A model generated the notes under the pieces. The model had not been told where the DNA came from, did no database searches, and saw only the letters and a list, made by a program, of their open reading frames with translations. This document shows, one piece after another, positions 33,600 through 42,331 of a stretch of 64,000 nt of DNA (position 1 is its first letter; every line of letters begins with the position of its first letter). The position numbers and the translations under genes are program-made. This DNA is from Bradyrhizobium sp. AZCC 2176 (GTDB lineage Bacteria; Pseudomonadota; Alphaproteobacteria; Rhizobiales; Xanthobacteraceae), in assembly GCF_036924645.1 (NCBI RefSeq), contig NZ_JAZHRX010000001.1, positions 4,367,501 to 4,431,500 of the forward strand. The letters run 5' to 3'.

Positions 33600-34334
33600 G
33601 TGCCTCAACAAAGGACGGGTGAAGCTCACGGATTCTCGAGCAGCAAACTGTCGGTCTTGCGCAAGCACCCGATTTTTGCCGATCTCGAGCCAGAGGCGTT
33701 CGAGCAGCTCTGCCGTTACGCCAAACACTCCACGCTGAAGCGGGGCGCCACGCTGTTTTCCAAAGGGGATCCCGGCCACAGCCTTTACGCGGTCATTTCG
33801 GGTACGGTGAAGATGAGCATTTCCTCGCCGGATGGCCGCAACGCGATCCTGAACATCGTCGGACCCGGGGAAATTTTTGGCGAGATCGCGCTGCTCGACG
33901 GAAGAGCCCGCTCCGCCGACGCCATTGCAAACAGCACTTGCGAACTCTTCGTCATCGACCGGCGCGAATTCATCCCCTTTGTGAAAGCGCAACCGGCGCT
34001 GGCGATGAAATTCATCGAATTGCTCTGCGAGCGGCTGCGATGGACCAGCGATCAGGTCGAGCAGATCATCCTGCAGAACCTGCCCGGACGGCTCGCCAGC
34101 GCGCTGCTTCGCCTGTCCGAAAAGCACACGTCGGCGTCGCAGGGCCGAACCATCGCGATCACCCAGCAGGAGATCAGCGAGATGGTCGGCATGACCCGGG
34201 AGAGTATCAACAAGCAGTTGCGTGCCTGGGCAGGTCGCGATTGGGTGCGCCTCGAGCACGGTGCCATCGTCGTGCTGAACGCCGAGATGCTTCGTGAGAT
34301 GGCGGAGGCGGGGTCCGGCCACGAGGGCGAATAG
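33600..34334 (+). CDS. Crp/Fnr-family transcription regulator
   Basis: 244 residues from a GTG (33600) with AGGAG nine bases before; the frame is open back to 33336 but lacks a better start. A cyclic-nucleotide-binding-type beta-roll (about 25-145, with FSKGDPGHSLYAVISGTVKM and GEIFGEIALLDGRARSADA) is followed by a winged helix with recognition helix ITQQEISEMVGMTRESINKQL. The N-terminus has no FNR-type Cys cluster, so it is not an Fnr-like oxygen sensor. The FGEIALLDGRARSADA loop resembles a cAMP-binding cassette, so cAMP or a similar ligand is possible. It is convergent with the cyclase gene. Confidence 0.85.
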   Translation: MPQQRTGEAHGFSSSKLSVLRKHPIFADLEPEAFEQLCRYAKHSTLKRGATLFSKGDPGHSLYAVISGTVKMSISSPDGRNAILNIVGPGEIFGEIALLDGRARSADAIANSTCELFVIDRREFIPFVKAQPALAMKFIELLCERLRWTSDQVEQIILQNLPGRLASALLRLSEKHTSASQGRTIAITQQEISEMVGMTRESINKQLRAWAGRDWVRLEHGAIVVLNAEMLREMAEAGSGHEGE

Positions 34335-34436
34335 GGATCTGCGGCGGCCGCAGTCCGTAACTTCACGTGGCACCCCAGCATCTATGAAGCGCGCTAAGCC
34401 GAGAACGACGGGATGGCGGCAGGCTGGCCGCAACGT

Positions 34437-35123
34437 TCACATATCAAACACTGCGACCGCGCGGATCGGCGAAGCCGTCCCGCCGCGCCACTTCATCGGC
34501 AGGCCGATGAAGATGAACTGGCCGCGCCCGAGCAGCGCTTCGAGATTGCACAGGCTCTCGATATGGGTGATGTCGAGGTCGAGGCAGGCCTTGTGGACGA
34601 GAGCATTCACCTTGCCCTCAGGTCCCGGCCGCATCGAATCGATACCGAAATGCACGACGCCCTGCTGCGCCAGCCACTCGGTGGCGGCGACGTTCACGCC
34701 GGAATTGTCGCTCGAATATTCCTTGTGGGGGAATGTTCTCGCGTGGTGACCGGTGCAGAGCAGCACGGTGCCGCCCTTCGGCACCGGCAGGCCGGCCTTC
34801 GCCACCGCCGTCTCGAGGTCGGCAGGCGTGATCTCGGCGCGCGGTGCAATGTGGCGCAGGTCGATGCAGATGCCCGGCACGATGCATTTCTCCAGCGGAT
34901 ACTCATCGATGGGTATGCCGCTTTTGCCGAAATGTCTGGGCGCGTCGATATGGGTGCCGGCGTGGTCCACCATGGAGATGAACATCGACGCTAGCCCGTG
35001 CACATTTCCGGACTCGGCAAAGGATTCTTCGTGGGTCTTCCAGACGCCGTGCATGACCGGAGGGTGGCCGGGATAGCTCGGCGTGCGATGATAGAGCTCC
35101 CGGCTGAGGTCGACGATCTTCAC
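34437..35123 (-). CDS. Cyclase-family metal hydrolase (kynurenine formamidase-like)
   Basis: 228 residues from a GTG start with GGGGAG upstream. The PF04199 signature HAGTHIDAPRHF (about 53-64) supplies metal ligands, and LLCTGHH follows. The family includes bacterial kynurenine formamidases and isatin hydrolases, which open amide or lactam bonds. It is the last gene of a gntR-dctP-dctQ-dctM operon with a 35-bp gap, so it probably acts on the compound taken up by the TRAP transporter. The substrate is unknown. Confidence 0.8.
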   Translation of the reverse strand: MKIVDLSRELYHRTPSYPGHPPVMHGVWKTHEESFAESGNVHGLASMFISMVDHAGTHIDAPRHFGKSGIPIDEYPLEKCIVPGICIDLRHIAPRAEITPADLETAVAKAGLPVPKGGTVLLCTGHHARTFPHKEYSSDNSGVNVAATEWLAQQGVVHFGIDSMRPGPEGKVNALVHKACLDLDITHIESLCNLEALLGRGQFIFIGLPMKWRGGTASPIRAVAVFDM

Positions 35124-35158
35124 GCAAAGTCTCCCCGCCGCGAACTGCGGCGCCTGTT

Positions 35159-36448
35159 CTAGAACCCGAACGCCCTCGGCAGCGCCAGCGACAGCCAGGG
35201 AACGTAGGTCACGATCATCAGCACCGTAAACATCACGTAATAGAATGGCCAGATGCCGCGCATCACCTCATCGACCGAAACCTTGCCGATGGCGCAGCCG
35301 ACGAACAGCGTCGTCCCCACCGGCGGCGTCAGCAGGCCGATGCCGAGATTGAGCAGCATGACGATGCCGAAATGCACGGGATCGATGCCGAAGCTCTTCA
35401 CGACGGGCAAGAGGATCGGTGTACAGATTAGCAACAGGGGGGCGAGGTCTAGCGCCGTTCCCAGAACCAGCAGCATGATGTTCAACCACATCAGCAGCAC
35501 GTATTTGTTGCTCGATATGGCAACGAAGAACTCGGTCATCTTGGCCGGCATCTGCATCAGCGCGGCGACGTAGCCGAAGCATGATGCGGTGGCCACTAGC
35601 GTCAGTACCATCGCCACGGTCTGCAGCGTCTTGTAGACCAGTAGCGGCAGTTCGGACCATTTGTAGTCGCGGTAGATGAACATCGTGACGAAGAACGCCC
35701 AGACGCAGGCGACCGCACCCGCCTCGATCGGCGTGAAGACGCCGGTGAGGATGCCGCCCAGAACGATGACCAGCGTCACGATCCCCCATACGGCGTCACC
35801 TAGCATCCTGATCGCCTGCCGGATCGGCACAGGCTCCCCCTTGGGATGTTTGTCGCGATAGGCGTAGAACAGGCAGAGCACCATCAGCGAAAAGCCGAGC
35901 AGCAGGCCGGGGAGCACGCCGGCCAGAAACAGGCTGGTAATCGAGACCACGCCGCCGGTCGCCAGCGAATAGATCACCGAGTTATGGCTCGGCGGAATGA
36001 TGATGGCCTGCAGCGAGGCGCTGATGGTCACATTGGTTGCGAACACCCGCGGATAGCCCTTGGCGGCCATCTGGGGAATCATCACTGAACCGATCGCAGA
36101 TGTATCGGCAACCGACGATCCGGAGATGCCGCTCATGATCGTGGTCGCGAGAATATTGACCTGCGAGAGGCCGCCCCGCATGCGCGTGAAGCCGACGACC
36201 ACGGCTGCAAAGTCGACCAGCCGCCTGGCCATGCCGCCCTCGGCCATGATGGCGCCCGCCAGCACGAAGAACGGAATGGTCAGCATCGAGACCTTACCGA
36301 CGCCGCTGGCGAATTGCTGCATGACCGCGCCGACCGGCAAGTCGATCCAGAGCGCGCCAACCAGCGAGGACAGCGCCAGCGCATAGGCGATCGGCATGCC
36401 GATCGCGAAGAAGAAGCACATGCTGAGAAGGAGAACAGCGATATCCAT
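35159..36448 (-). CDS. dctM: TRAP transporter large permease (DctM)
   Basis: 429 residues with about twelve hydrophobic helices and DctM-type motifs (GIPIAYALALSSLVGAL-like start here as GMPIAYALALSS, GSSVADTSAIGSVMIPQM, and IIIPPSHNSVIY). It forms the sodium-driven transport core with the small subunit encoded 5 bp upstream. The gene order P-Q-M is the standard TRAP order. Confidence 0.9.
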   Translation of the reverse strand: MDIAVLLLSMCFFFAIGMPIAYALALSSLVGALWIDLPVGAVMQQFASGVGKVSMLTIPFFVLAGAIMAEGGMARRLVDFAAVVVGFTRMRGGLSQVNILATTIMSGISGSSVADTSAIGSVMIPQMAAKGYPRVFATNVTISASLQAIIIPPSHNSVIYSLATGGVVSITSLFLAGVLPGLLLGFSLMVLCLFYAYRDKHPKGEPVPIRQAIRMLGDAVWGIVTLVIVLGGILTGVFTPIEAGAVACVWAFFVTMFIYRDYKWSELPLLVYKTLQTVAMVLTLVATASCFGYVAALMQMPAKMTEFFVAISSNKYVLLMWLNIMLLVLGTALDLAPLLLICTPILLPVVKSFGIDPVHFGIVMLLNLGIGLLTPPVGTTLFVGCAIGKVSVDEVMRGIWPFYYVMFTVLMIVTYVPWLSLALPRAFGF

Positions 36449-36453
36449 GGGAG

Positions 36454-36981
36454 TTACTCGATCGGTACGTGGGCGTCGCTGCCGTCACGCGGCGGCGGGC
36501 CGATGGTCAGGCGTTCGACGACAAACAGGAGCATCATGGCGCCGCTGACCGCGATCGGAAGATAGGTGATGCCGACCGACAGCCACGGAAATTCGTCCAC
36601 CGAATTCTCCCAGGTGGTGTGAACGAGCCGGAGCCCCCACACCACCATGAAGATCGCAATCACGCCCATTAGGACTTCGCTGAGGAACAGCGAGGCGCGG
36701 CGCAACAGCGGCGGCAGCAAATCGGTGCCCACCGTCATGTTCATGTGGATACGCTGGCGATAGCAGTTGGCCGAGCCGATGAAGGTGATGCCGACGGTCA
36801 GCAGCACGGCCATCGGTTCGGGCCAAGACGAGGCACTGTTGAGGATGTAGCGGGTATAGACGGCCCACGGAATGACCGCCGAGACCAGCACGAGCGCCAC
36901 GCACGCGATCACGGCGCCGGTCCAGTAAACCGCATCGTTCACACGCCGGAAAATTCCGGCCGCAGAATTGAACATTTCCAC
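36454..36981 (-). CDS. dctQ: TRAP transporter small permease (DctQ)
   Basis: 175 residues with four hydrophobic helices and the DctQ feature SANCYRQRIHMNMTVGTDLLP in the middle loop (the key part is CYRQRIHMNM). It pairs with DctM to form the membrane unit. It lies 93 bp after the dctP stop and 5 bp before dctM. Confidence 0.88.
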   Translation of the reverse strand: MEMFNSAAGIFRRVNDAVYWTGAVIACVALVLVSAVIPWAVYTRYILNSASSWPEPMAVLLTVGITFIGSANCYRQRIHMNMTVGTDLLPPLLRRASLFLSEVLMGVIAIFMVVWGLRLVHTTWENSVDEFPWLSVGITYLPIAVSGAMMLLFVVERLTIGPPPRDGSDAHVPIE

Positions 36982-37074
36982 CTCAGAGAATGCGCTTCAA
37001 ATCGCTTCAGCAGCTTGGCGAGGCGGTGGCCGGAACAGACGTGGTCCGGCCACTCGCCAATCGCGAGCCTGGCG

Positions 37075-38076
37075 CTAGTTCACCGCCTCGATGCGCTTGA
37101 CCATCGCTGCGTATTTCGCGCCGTACTTGTCCCAGACTGGTTTGACGGCGTCCTGGAACGGTTTCTTGTCGATGTCGGTGATGATCTCGGTGCCGGCCGC
37201 CTTCATCTTTTCGATGGCGATGTTCTCCGCTTCATACCAGAGCACGCGCTGTTCGGCCTGCGCTTCCTTCGAAAGCTTCTTGATCAACGCCTGATCTTCC
37301 GGCGACAGCTTTTGCCAGGAGATGCGTGAAAAGACCAAAAGCTCCGGAATGATCAGGTGTTCGGTCATCGTGAAATACTTGGCCACCTGATAATGGTTCT
37401 GCGCGATGAACGATGGCGGATTGTTCTCCGCGCCGTCGACCACGCCCGTCTGCATCGAGCTGAAGACCTGATCGAAGCCGAGGGCTACACCGTTGCCGCC
37501 CAGCGCATTCATGGTGTCGACAAAGAGCGGATTGCCCATCATCCGGACCTTGAGGCCCTTGAGGTCGGCAATGGTCCGGATCGGCCGCTTGTTGTTGTAG
37601 ACGTTGCGCGAGCCGGCGTTCATCCAGCACAGCGCGATCAGGCCGGTCTTTTCCGCCGCTGAAATCTTCGCCAGCAATTCGTCGCCGATCTCGCCGTCAA
37701 TCACCTTCTCCATGTGCTTGGAGTTGCGGAAGACGAACGGCATGTTGAAGACGTTGACGTCGTCCACGACGGGGCCGACGGCGCCGACCGAAATACGGGC
37801 GATCTGCAGTGCGCCGAGCTGGGCCTGCTCGATCATTTCCTTTTCGCCGCCCAACTGCATCGACGGGAACATCTGGATCGTCAGCCGGCCGTTGGTGGCG
37901 GCTTCCAGCTTCTTGCCCATCCGGACGACGGCTTCGACGGTCGGATAGCCGAGCGGATGAACGTCCGATGCCTTCAGCACCATTTTCGTCTGCGCAAATG
38001 CGGACGATAGCGGCGTCGTGGCTGCCATCGTGGCCCCGAGCCCTGCGCTCAACTTGATGAAGTCGCGGCGTTTCAT
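37075..38076 (-). CDS. dctP: TRAP transporter substrate-binding protein (DctP)
   Basis: 333 residues. A TAT-like signal peptide (KRRDFIKLSAGLGATMAAT) opens the protein, suggesting export in folded form. The DctP fold is shown by GGEKEMIEQAQLGALQIAR, KGLKVRMMGNPLF near 165, and the conserved Arg that binds the ligand carboxylate in that segment, followed by VVDGAENNPP. A carboxylate ligand is likely from the conserved Arg. It is preceded by gntR at 45 bp and followed by dctQ and dctM. Confidence 0.88.
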   Translation of the reverse strand: MKRRDFIKLSAGLGATMAATTPLSSAFAQTKMVLKASDVHPLGYPTVEAVVRMGKKLEAATNGRLTIQMFPSMQLGGEKEMIEQAQLGALQIARISVGAVGPVVDDVNVFNMPFVFRNSKHMEKVIDGEIGDELLAKISAAEKTGLIALCWMNAGSRNVYNNKRPIRTIADLKGLKVRMMGNPLFVDTMNALGGNGVALGFDQVFSSMQTGVVDGAENNPPSFIAQNHYQVAKYFTMTEHLIIPELLVFSRISWQKLSPEDQALIKKLSKEAQAEQRVLWYEAENIAIEKMKAAGTEIITDIDKKPFQDAVKPVWDKYGAKYAAMVKRIEAVN

Positions 38077-38121
38077 GTTGTTCCTCCTGATGTTGTTTAT
38101 CGTTTTATGGACGTCTGAACT

Positions 38122-38865
38122 CTAGGGTCGCTCGTCGAAGTACTCCGGATTGATGTGTTGGGTAGCCGAGATGTTCTCGAGAAGGCTTTCGAGGTGGATC
38201 TCCATCGCCCGCCTTGCGCCCTCTGCGTCATGCGCCTCGATCGCGGTGAGGACAGCCTGGTGTTCGACGATCACTTTGGCGATTCGCCCGTGCTGGGGCA
38301 GGGTTAACCGGCGATAGCGATCGACGTGAACCTTGACCTGCTGGATATACTTCCAGATTCCTGGATAGCCGGCGACATCAGCGACTGTAGCATGAAACAT
38401 TTCGTCAGCCTGATGGAACGTATCGCTGTCCCCGGCGGCGCTGGCCTCGCGCTGCCGCTCCAGGATCGACTGCAGCGCCAGTATTTGGCTCGATGTCGCA
38501 CGTTCTGCGGCGAGCCGCGCGGTGGTTTCCTCCAGCGCCTTGCGGATGATGATGGCCTCGGGAAGTGCGGCCACCGGGATGCGCGAGACGAAGATGCCGG
38601 ACTGGGGATAGATCTCGAGCAGGCCTTCATCCGATAATTTGAGGATCGCCTCGCGAACAGGCGTGCGGCTCACGCCGTAGGAGAGCGCGATTTGCGCTTC
38701 CGAGATGATCTCGCCGGGCCGGCGCTGCAGCGACACCAGTTCGACCCGAAGATCGGAATAGATCTTCGACGCCGCTGTTGCCGCGCGCGGCCTGCCGCTG
38801 CGGCGGGTGCCGGCGGCCATTCGTCGAACAGTAGGATCCGTCTTTTTCGATGCGCGGGCGGGCAT
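38122..38865 (-). CDS. GntR-family (FCD domain) regulator of the TRAP operon
   Basis: 247 residues from the ATG at 38865; the frame extends to 38964 but the added part lies upstream of the likely promoter. It has a basic N-terminus (MPARASKKTD), then a winged helix (EAQIALSYGVSRTPVREAIL, DEGLLEIYPQSGIFV), then a C-terminal FCD ligand domain with the metal-binding-type DEMFHATVADVAG. It is the first gene of the dctPQM-cyclase operon and should sense the transported compound. A palindrome overlaps the -10 region of its own promoter, suggesting autoregulation of the whole operon. Confidence 0.88.
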   Translation of the reverse strand: MPARASKKTDPTVRRMAAGTRRSGRPRAATAASKIYSDLRVELVSLQRRPGEIISEAQIALSYGVSRTPVREAILKLSDEGLLEIYPQSGIFVSRIPVAALPEAIIIRKALEETTARLAAERATSSQILALQSILERQREASAAGDSDTFHQADEMFHATVADVAGYPGIWKYIQQVKVHVDRYRRLTLPQHGRIAKVIVEHQAVLTAIEAHDAEGARRAMEIHLESLLENISATQHINPEYFDERP

Positions 38866-38882
38866 GGCTGCTTTCTCGATTG

Positions 38883-38896
38883 ATATATTAGTATAT
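38883..38896. promoter_or_regulatory. Probable GntR operator overlapping the gntR promoter
   Basis: ATATATTAGTATAT is a palindrome with 5-bp arms (ATATA/TATAT). On the minus strand TTGTCA and TAATAT, 16 bases apart, form a promoter whose -10 box is inside the palindrome. The site is 18 bp before the gntR start codon. Confidence 0.5.
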
Positions 38897-38991
38897 GAAT
38901 TGGCTTTGACAATCGGAAATCGAGCCGCGCGTTGGTTTTGTGCCGTGCGCCCGGAGAGGCTCATCCAACAAGTGGAGCTCTACGCTGGCGC

Positions 38992-39699
38992 CTAGCCTCG
39001 GCCGCCGATGAAGCCGGCGCGTGTCCGCTGTTCAAGTTGTCCGGCGCCCGTCAGCAAGTCGATCAGGTTCTGCGCTTGTTGCGGGTGGACGGCGGCGATC
39101 GTGATGCCCGCCGTGTACATTGTTGCAAGTTCGCAGCCCGGCGGCAGTGAACCGGACAAGATGACGCCCTTGGTGCTGATGATCTCGGTCGATTGCGTAC
39201 AACCGAGCGGACGTCGCGCCTCGGACGCCGCCAGTTCGCGCATCGCGGTTGCGCCATTCGGGAAAATCCTGAGGCGGGCGGCGACCTCGTCGGCGATACC
39301 GAGCTGCTGGAGGACATTTGCAACGTGAATTCCGGCCGTCGAGGTTTTGGTATCCGGCACGAAGATCGCGTCCGACCCCAGCAAGGCCTCGCGCAAATCA
39401 GCGGCATCCCTGACGGCGGCCGCGGGATCGCCGGTGCGAACGGCGAGGGCGGTCTCGACCAGGCCGATATCGGCCATCGAAGTGCCAACCACCAGCTTCT
39501 CCTCCGCCAGTCTGGCCACGAGCGCAGCTGTCAGAATGACGATGTCTGCCGGCGTGCCCTCGCGCAATCTGTCGGCCATGACGCCGACCGCGCCAAACTC
39601 GCCTGCGATATCGAAGCCGGTCTGGGACCTGAAAGCTGGCGTCAGGCTCGCGAGCAGGCCCTGTGCCGCACCGCCGCTCAGAATGTTCAGCGTGCTCAT
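38992..39699 (-). CDS. ModA-like substrate-binding-fold protein without signal peptide
   Basis: 235 residues with the two-domain periplasmic-binding fold of the molybdate/sulfate group: NILSGGAAQGLLASLTPAF near the start, FGAVGVMADRLREGTPADIVIL, and IFVPDTKTSTAGIHV in the middle. It starts directly in the mature fold with no signal peptide, so it should stay in the cytosol. It overlaps the stop of the molybdenum-hydroxylase large subunit gene (ATGA), so the two are tightly coupled. It may be a cofactor or substrate chaperone rather than a transporter part. No ABC partner is nearby. Confidence 0.7.
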   Translation of the reverse strand: MSTLNILSGGAAQGLLASLTPAFRSQTGFDIAGEFGAVGVMADRLREGTPADIVILTAALVARLAEEKLVVGTSMADIGLVETALAVRTGDPAAAVRDAADLREALLGSDAIFVPDTKTSTAGIHVANVLQQLGIADEVAARLRIFPNGATAMRELAASEARRPLGCTQSTEIISTKGVILSGSLPPGCELATMYTAGITIAAVHPQQAQNLIDLLTGAGQLEQRTRAGFIGGRG

Positions 39700-41837
39700 G
39701 CGGTCAATTCCATCGCGGCGATGATTCTATCGCGCGTGATCGGTAGATCGCGCACCCGCACACCGAGCGCATCGAACACCGCGTTGGCGATGGCTGCTGT
39801 AACCGGGCCATGGGCAGCCTCGCCGGCGCCGACCGGCTCGACATCGGGCCGCTGGATGACCTCAACCTCGACATCGGGCACTTCGCTGAAGCGCAGGATC
39901 GAATATTCCGTCCAGCCCGTGCTAGTGATGCGTTGCCGGTCGAAGCGGACGCGTTCCTTCAGCACCCAACTCGTGGCTTGAATGGCGCCGCCCTCGATCT
40001 GGTTGATGACGCCGTCCGGATTGATCGCTTCGCCGACATCGACCGCCAGTGTCAATTTCCTGACGCTGATCTCCTCGGCACCCTCGATCTCGGCGATCGC
40101 AGCGCAATAGGCGCCGGTGTTCTTGTAGCGGGCAAAGGCCACGCCGTGACCGATGCCCGGCTGCTTGTCGGGCTTCCACTTGGCGCGGGTGGCAACGGCG
40201 CGGATGACATCCTTGGCCCGCTCATCGCGCAAGTGGCGCAGCCGGAACGCGACCGGGTCCTCGCCGCGCTCGGCAGCGATTTCATCGAGGATGGATTCGA
40301 TCGCAAACACATTGCCCTGCGCGCCCAGCGTTCGCAGCGCTGAGGTACGGATCGGCATGGTCGTCAGGCGATGGCTTTCGATGCGCCAGGATGGAAAATC
40401 ATAAAGCGGGACCGAGTTGCGATCGCTGCCGCCGCCGTTGGCCTGCGGTGGATTGGTCGAGACCATGCGCGGAAACGGGTCGGCCAGCTCGAACCCCGCC
40501 AACAGCGCGGGGAGTGCCGCACGCCCCGGACGTGCTACGTGACCATTGCCCCAGATCGCGTGCCGCCAGTCGATGATTTCACCCTGCGTGTCAAGATCGG
40601 CCTCGATCTCGATCGCCATCGCCGCCCCAAAGGGTGCATCGGACATTTCGCTCTGGCGCGACCACTGTACGCGCACCGGCAGGCCGCCGGCGGCTTTGGC
40701 GAGCAGTACGGCATCGAGCGCGACATCGTCGGCGGCATTGTGGCCGTAACAGCCCGCGCCTTCCATGTGCTCGACCGTGATGTTTTCGACCGGCAGTTTG
40801 AGAACCAGCGCCAGATCGGCGCGCAGGAGATAGATGCCCTGGCTGTGGGTCCAGACATGGACGCGGTCGCCGTCCCACTGCGCCATGGCGCAGGACGGCG
40901 CGATCGATGCGTGCGCAATGTAGGGGCGGGTATATTGCCGCCGGATGGTCCGCGCCACCGTGCCGGACGATGCGGTCGTTTTCTTGTCGATCGTCGTCGC
41001 TTCCGATGGCTGGGCTTTCAGGAATGAAGCCAGATCGTTTTCATCGGGCAGGGGCTCGCCGTCGGACCAGGACGCGCCTTTGCGCAGGGTATTGAGCGCC
41101 GCGTCCGCGCCATGCTCGGTCTCGCTGACGACACCGGCAAAACTGCCGTCGCGCACGATCGCGACGAAACCAGCGACGGCGCGGACGCCATCCTCCTTCA
41201 ATTCGATAAGTTTGGCGCGCGCGTTCTCCGGCCGCAGCACGCGGCCATGCAGCATTCCCGTCAACGTCTGATCATGAATGAATCGCGGCCGGCCCAAAAC
41301 CTTGTCCGGAATGTCGATCCGCTGAGTTGAATTCCCGGCCAGCGCCCGGCGCGATGCGATCTTTGGCGTTATCCCGGGCGTGGCGTCCCGATCGAGCGAG
41401 ACTTCCTTGGCAAGCTCCCAATAGCTGGTCCTGACATTGCCCGGTCCTGAAATGGTGCCGTCCTCGATGTCGAGCGCATCGATATCGACCCCTAGCCGTT
41501 CCGCCGCCTGCTGAAGAAATATCCGGCGAACCTCTGCGCAGGCATGGCGCAGCGCGCGGCCGGATTGCTGGATGGAAAGGCTGCCCGATGTGACGCCCTC
41601 GTTGGGGCTGGCCACAGTCGATGCCCGGACCATCTGCACGCGCGACAGATCGACATCGAGTTCGTCCGCGGCGATCTGCGCCAGTGCCGTCACGATGCCT
41701 TGCCCGATCTCCACCTTGCCAGGCGAGATCGCTACCTGTCCGGTGCTTGAGAACTTCAGCCACGACGACAGCTTCGGGTTCGCGGCGAGGCTAACCGGCA
41801 GTGCAGGCGGGGAGGGAGCAGGCGCCTTCTGACTCAT
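39696..41837 (-). CDS. Molybdenum hydroxylase large subunit (isoquinoline 1-oxidoreductase beta-like)
   Basis: 713 residues in the IorB arrangement, in which two molybdopterin-binding domains are fused after an N-terminal FSSTGQVAISPGKVEIGQGI motif (key part GKVEIGQGI). The dinucleotide-binding residues lie in EHMEGAGCYGHNAADDVALD, and the active-site Glu region is EPVGAGEAAHGPVTAAI near the C-terminus. These enzymes hydroxylate N-heterocycles or aldehydes. This one has no visible TAT signal, unlike many periplasmic IorB enzymes. It overlaps the small subunit start-stop (ATGA) on one side and the ModA-like gene on the other. Confidence 0.87.
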   Translation of the reverse strand: MSQKAPAPSPPALPVSLAANPKLSSWLKFSSTGQVAISPGKVEIGQGIVTALAQIAADELDVDLSRVQMVRASTVASPNEGVTSGSLSIQQSGRALRHACAEVRRIFLQQAAERLGVDIDALDIEDGTISGPGNVRTSYWELAKEVSLDRDATPGITPKIASRRALAGNSTQRIDIPDKVLGRPRFIHDQTLTGMLHGRVLRPENARAKLIELKEDGVRAVAGFVAIVRDGSFAGVVSETEHGADAALNTLRKGASWSDGEPLPDENDLASFLKAQPSEATTIDKKTTASSGTVARTIRRQYTRPYIAHASIAPSCAMAQWDGDRVHVWTHSQGIYLLRADLALVLKLPVENITVEHMEGAGCYGHNAADDVALDAVLLAKAAGGLPVRVQWSRQSEMSDAPFGAAMAIEIEADLDTQGEIIDWRHAIWGNGHVARPGRAALPALLAGFELADPFPRMVSTNPPQANGGGSDRNSVPLYDFPSWRIESHRLTTMPIRTSALRTLGAQGNVFAIESILDEIAAERGEDPVAFRLRHLRDERAKDVIRAVATRAKWKPDKQPGIGHGVAFARYKNTGAYCAAIAEIEGAEEISVRKLTLAVDVGEAINPDGVINQIEGGAIQATSWVLKERVRFDRQRITSTGWTEYSILRFSEVPDVEVEVIQRPDVEPVGAGEAAHGPVTAAIANAVFDALGVRVRDLPITRDRIIAAMELTA

Positions 41838-42304
41838 CCTGCCGCCATTTCTTCCGCCGCGCGCAGCACCGCCCGGACCATGCGATTATGCGAACCGCAG
41901 CGGCAGAGGTTGCGGTCGAGCGCTTCCTTCACCTCGCGGCTTGACGGCGACGGGTTTCGCTTCAATAGCGCCGCTGCGCTCATCAGGATGCCGGAGACGC
42001 AATAGCCGCATTGCATCGCCTGTTCGGCGATGAAGGCACGCTGCAGCGGATGCGGGCGCTCGCTCGTTCCCAGTCCTTCGATCGTCATGACATCCTTGTC
42101 CGCCACCGACCAGAGCGGCGTGTCGCAGGCGGACACTGCGCGGTCGCCGATAATCACGTTGCAGGCGCCACATTCGCCGGCGCCGCAGCCGAAATGCGGC
42201 CCGGTCATGCCGAGTTGCCCGCGCAGAACATCCAGCAATGACCGGTCGGGATCGGCGTCAATTTCCGTCTCGGCGCCGTTGAGGCGAAATCGAACGCTCG
42301 GCAT
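41834..42304 (-). CDS. Molybdenum hydroxylase [2Fe-2S] subunit (IorA-like)
   Basis: 156 residues with two [2Fe-2S] clusters: CGAGECGACN plus a fourth Cys near SACDT, and CGYCVSGIL with LCRCGSH. The second motif reads CRCG instead of the CRCTGY of the other operon's subunit, which is typical of the IorA branch. It lies 27 bp after the Bug gene and overlaps the large-subunit start by four bases. No FAD subunit is encoded here, so electrons probably go to a cytochrome or other carrier. Confidence 0.88.
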   Translation of the reverse strand: MPSVRFRLNGAETEIDADPDRSLLDVLRGQLGMTGPHFGCGAGECGACNVIIGDRAVSACDTPLWSVADKDVMTIEGLGTSERPHPLQRAFIAEQAMQCGYCVSGILMSAAALLKRNPSPSSREVKEALDRNLCRCGSHNRMVRAVLRAAEEMAAG

Positions 42305-42331
42305 CGAGGGCGAACCTTCTCTTGTGGCTTC

